DNA of 10,537 nt, taken from NCBI GenBank assembly GCA_024626585.1, contig JANKJI010000002.1, positions 8,022,591 to 8,033,127 of the forward strand, written 5' to 3'. Source of the DNA: Ginkgo biloba (lineage: Eukaryota > Streptophyta > Ginkgoopsida > Ginkgoales > Ginkgoaceae). The stretch's first letter is position 1. Every line of letters starts with the position of its first letter. Shown piece by piece: positions 8,809 through 10,537 of the stretch. The notes under the pieces are model-generated. The model ran no database searches, was not told the origin of the DNA, and saw only the letters and a program-made list of their open reading frames with translations. The position numbers and the translations under genes were made by a program.

Positions 8809-9248
8809 TACATGCTTTCTCGATGCACGGAATTTGATCGCATGTCCATCGCATGCACTCGCAGCGGGCACACCCGTGTTCGCTCCATTTTGTAATCGAT
8901 TGAACAGCTTGTTTTCGAGTTTCAGCATCAGCAACGGCAGCAGCATTAGCTTTAGCATCAGCATTAGCAGCAGCAGCAGCATTAGCATTAGCAGCAGCTC
9001 CAGCATTAGCAGCAGCATTAGCATTAGCATTAGCAGCAGCATTAGCATTAGCAGCAGCATCAACATTAGCATTGACTTCCTGTGCCTCTGCCACCTGCAA
9101 TCATATGGATAACCACCAGATGATGAGAAAATGACGAAGAGGGATTATGAACAGAATAAAGAGAGCTGCCGAAGATTACCTGGCACTGAAGGGCGACGAT
9201 CATGGCAAGTGCAAGGAGGAGCATTAGAGCTGCCTTACTCATCTTCAT
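8804..9248 (-). CDS. Secreted Ala/Asn-rich precursor with a six-cysteine C-terminal peptide
   Basis: Two exons (9248-9180 and 9094-8804) join in frame to give 119 residues. Residues 1-27 form a signal peptide (KAALMLLLALAMIVALQ core, likely cut after VAEA). Residues 30-80 are almost only Ala and Asn, with a few Asp, Val and Gly. Residues 81-84 (ETRK) hold a dibasic site where a propeptide could be cut, leaving 35 residues with N-terminal Gln. The tail has six Cys at 98, 101, 103, 108, 113 and 118, spaced C-x2-C-x-C-x4-C-x4-C-x4-C, ending one residue before the TAG stop. This layout fits a small disulfide-bonded extracellular peptide, perhaps defence or signalling, but I do not recognise the family. 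ATG 9248 is chosen because a TAA lies upstream in frame with no earlier ATG; ATG 9242 is an alternative. Without splicing, the signal peptide and cysteine tail fall in separate frames. CpG-rich context and an intact frame suggest a live host gene. Expression is unproven. Confidence 0.72.
8930..9073 (-). repeat. Coding Ala/Asn microsatellite region
   Basis: Imperfect mixture of GCT-AAT hexamer and GCT/GCC triplet units in the minus-strand coding frame gives AN, AAAN and AAAAA runs in residues 31-78. It will vary in length easily by slippage in steps that keep the frame. On the plus strand it reads as GCATTAGCAGCAGC-type repeats. Confidence 0.9.
9095..9179 (-). other. 85-bp phase-0 intron of the peptide gene
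   Basis: The donor is CAG|GTAATC at 9179 and the acceptor is TATGATTGCAG|GTGGCAG ending at 9095. The interior is T-rich with branch-site-like CTCAT and TTCAT motifs. Removal fuses residue 23 (Gln) to residue 24 (Val) without shifting frame and places the cut within the end of the signal peptide. Length and composition suit a plant intron. Confidence 0.7.
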
Positions 9249-9296
9249 CTTCACAGACTTCCTTCGCTTGTTTATTCCAAGGCGACTCAACCCTTG

Positions 9297-9369
9297 TTAT
9301 AATGGATGCGTCTTCACTCTCCTCGCTAATCACGTGATGCTTTTCCAATTCGGAATATTTGAACACGTC
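9297..9369 (-). promoter_or_regulatory. Putative promoter of the peptide gene (TATA-like site, two ACGT elements)
   Basis: Reading toward the gene there is GACGTG (9369-9364), a palindromic G-box CACGTG (9336-9331) and a TATA-like ATTATAAC (9303-9296), 48 bp before the ATG. A start site about 9270 would leave a short 5' UTR and put the G-box about 60 bp upstream of it, a usual place for bZIP/bHLH binding. Paired ACGT elements recall ABA- or light-responsive promoters. A second TATA candidate is the A/T-rich TTTAAATAAATAAAG on the minus strand near 9394-9380. Confidence 0.4.
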
Positions 9370-10383
9370 GCTTCTTGCACTTTATTTATTTAAAGTGTAC
9401 TTGTTGTGCGAAATTCCGTTTTTATGTCACTCGAAGGCAGAAAAAAATCATTATACTTATTCTTTAATAGCAAAAATCAAAGCATTATTTTGGTATGAAT
9501 GGATGTTCAATAATTCCATTTCATTCATTCTACTTGATTTCAAACTTTTCTCTATCCTCTTTAAATATGGATGCTCTTTTGAGTTGCATGTTCATTATGA
9601 TTGTATAAAGGAATGGAACCTATAATTAGTCCTCACTTTATGACCATTGAGTCATTTGATTTTCTCCAATATGGTGGTATTGCACTAAAAAAGCTATTTG
9701 GCTATAAGGACCTCATATGTATCTCACGAGCCTTCAAAGTAATTATTCAAAGTAACTATTGTCATCATTGAGTCTTCCGTGATGATGCCTTTTGCTCTTA
9801 AAGTAGATCTATAGTAGAAGGTGTGACAACCAAACCCATTTTTACAATTCATTTCCAACCCCTTTCTCCTCATCCAACACCTCTTTTATACCATTTCCTT
9901 TCACCAACCATCAAGTGATGATTTAACTCCATAACTTAAAGCTAATATTATGAGTTAAATAATGATGTAGTCTTTTGTATTCAACTTTCGATCATAATTC
10001 ATATTTCTCAATTACATAAAGACGTGACTCGCTTAGTTTAATTCTTTTCATTACACCCTCTCATATCAAAATGAACTATAAATCCACATCCAAACATGTA
10101 AAGTTCTCTCAAATGCTTGCAAATTAAAATTAATAGACAAAATAACTTCTCCAATGCGAAATCACTTCAAATTGATCAAAATCCACCGAATACAATAGGC
10201 AATCACTCCAAGTTACAAAATAGAAAGAGGCAAATAGAATAGTAGAGGAGGTGGTTGGTGAAATTTAAAATGCATATGGAATAGGGGTGGCATACACATT
10301 TTAAGTTGAAAAAAGTGTTGTGTGACTTTGTAGAAATTTTAGTTTATAAATTAAAAAATTAATAATATTTCACTATGTATGAA
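9370..10383. other. AT-rich region without recognised genes
   Basis: Open stretches on the plus strand near 9359-9625 start with non-ATG codons and show no motif, so they are not called. A short tandem repeat of TTCAAAGTAAYTATT occurs near 9734-9761. From about 9820 a TGTGACAACCAAACCC block and C/T-rich sequence could be an LTR or gene flank, but nothing supports a specific call. Confidence 0.5.
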
Positions 10384-10466
10384 TGTGTGTGGGTATATGC
10401 GTCTGAATGTATGTATGCATGTGTGTGTGTGTGTATGTACGAGTATGCATACATACTAGTACATAC
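10384..10466. repeat. TG/TATG-rich alternating tract with nested inverted repeats
   Basis: The tract alternates purine and pyrimidine (TGTG, TATG, GCAT). Two perfect inverted repeats overlap: a 12-bp arm GTATGTATGCAT at 10409-10420 with its complement at 10445-10456, and an 8-bp arm GTATGTAC at 10433-10440 with its complement at 10459-10466. They could form alternative hairpins or Z-DNA. No coding function. Confidence 0.85.
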
Positions 10467-10537
10467 GCATGAAAAATAATTGCCATAAAATATCATTAAA
10501 TGTTAACATTTTATTAATATTTTAATAGTACTTTTAT

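Noticed and set aside
8834-9112. Ser/Ile-rich open frame on the plus strand
   Set aside because: It is the opposite-strand shadow of the Ala/Asn coding repeat; GCT/AAT units read backwards give Ser and Ile.

Overview
This window looks like nuclear DNA of a land plant, most likely from a large, repeat-rich genome such as a gymnosperm. The reasons are a very AT-rich sequence with few CpGs, an old and heavily mutated Ty3/gypsy retrotransposon of plant (Tat-like) type, a plant-specific plant mobile domain (PMD) relic, and a small spliced gene with plant-like GT-AG introns and a G-box promoter. No bacterial-type genes, rRNA, tRNA or CRISPR array were seen. The species assignment is inference only.

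Layout. Positions 1-408 hold no recognised gene. Positions 409-712 carry three diverged ~100-bp tandem repeats. About 713-1926 is AT-rich non-coding DNA that may be the 5' flank of the next relic. Positions 1927-3097 (+) encode a decayed PMD protein that stays in one frame for about 390 codons, and a probable downstream exon runs to about 3530. From 7922 down to 3791 (-) lies a decayed retrotransposon: gag (7922-5978), aspartic protease (5977-5127), then a deletion that removed reverse transcriptase and RNase H, then the RNase H-integrase linker and integrase (5124-3791). The PMD relic and pol converge tail to tail, as expected if the PMD gene was an extra antisense ORF carried between pol and the 3' LTR. 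No LTR pair or primer-binding site could be identified, so the element's limits are unknown.

Positions 7976-8808 contain several short repeat families. At 8804-9248 (-) lies the one gene that appears intact. It is a two-exon gene for a 119-residue secreted peptide precursor with a signal peptide, a low-complexity Ala/Asn region and a compact six-cysteine C-terminus. Its surroundings are much richer in CpG than the decayed retroelement. Two ACGT (G-box-like) elements and a TATA-like site lie upstream. From 9370 to the end I see no gene, only AT-rich sequence and a TG-rich hairpin-forming tract near 10409-10466.

The genes do not form a pathway. The picture is an old transposon graveyard next to a probably active small host gene. 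The two items most worth following up are the Ala/Asn-rich cysteine-rich peptide gene and the antisense PMD-retrotransposon association.
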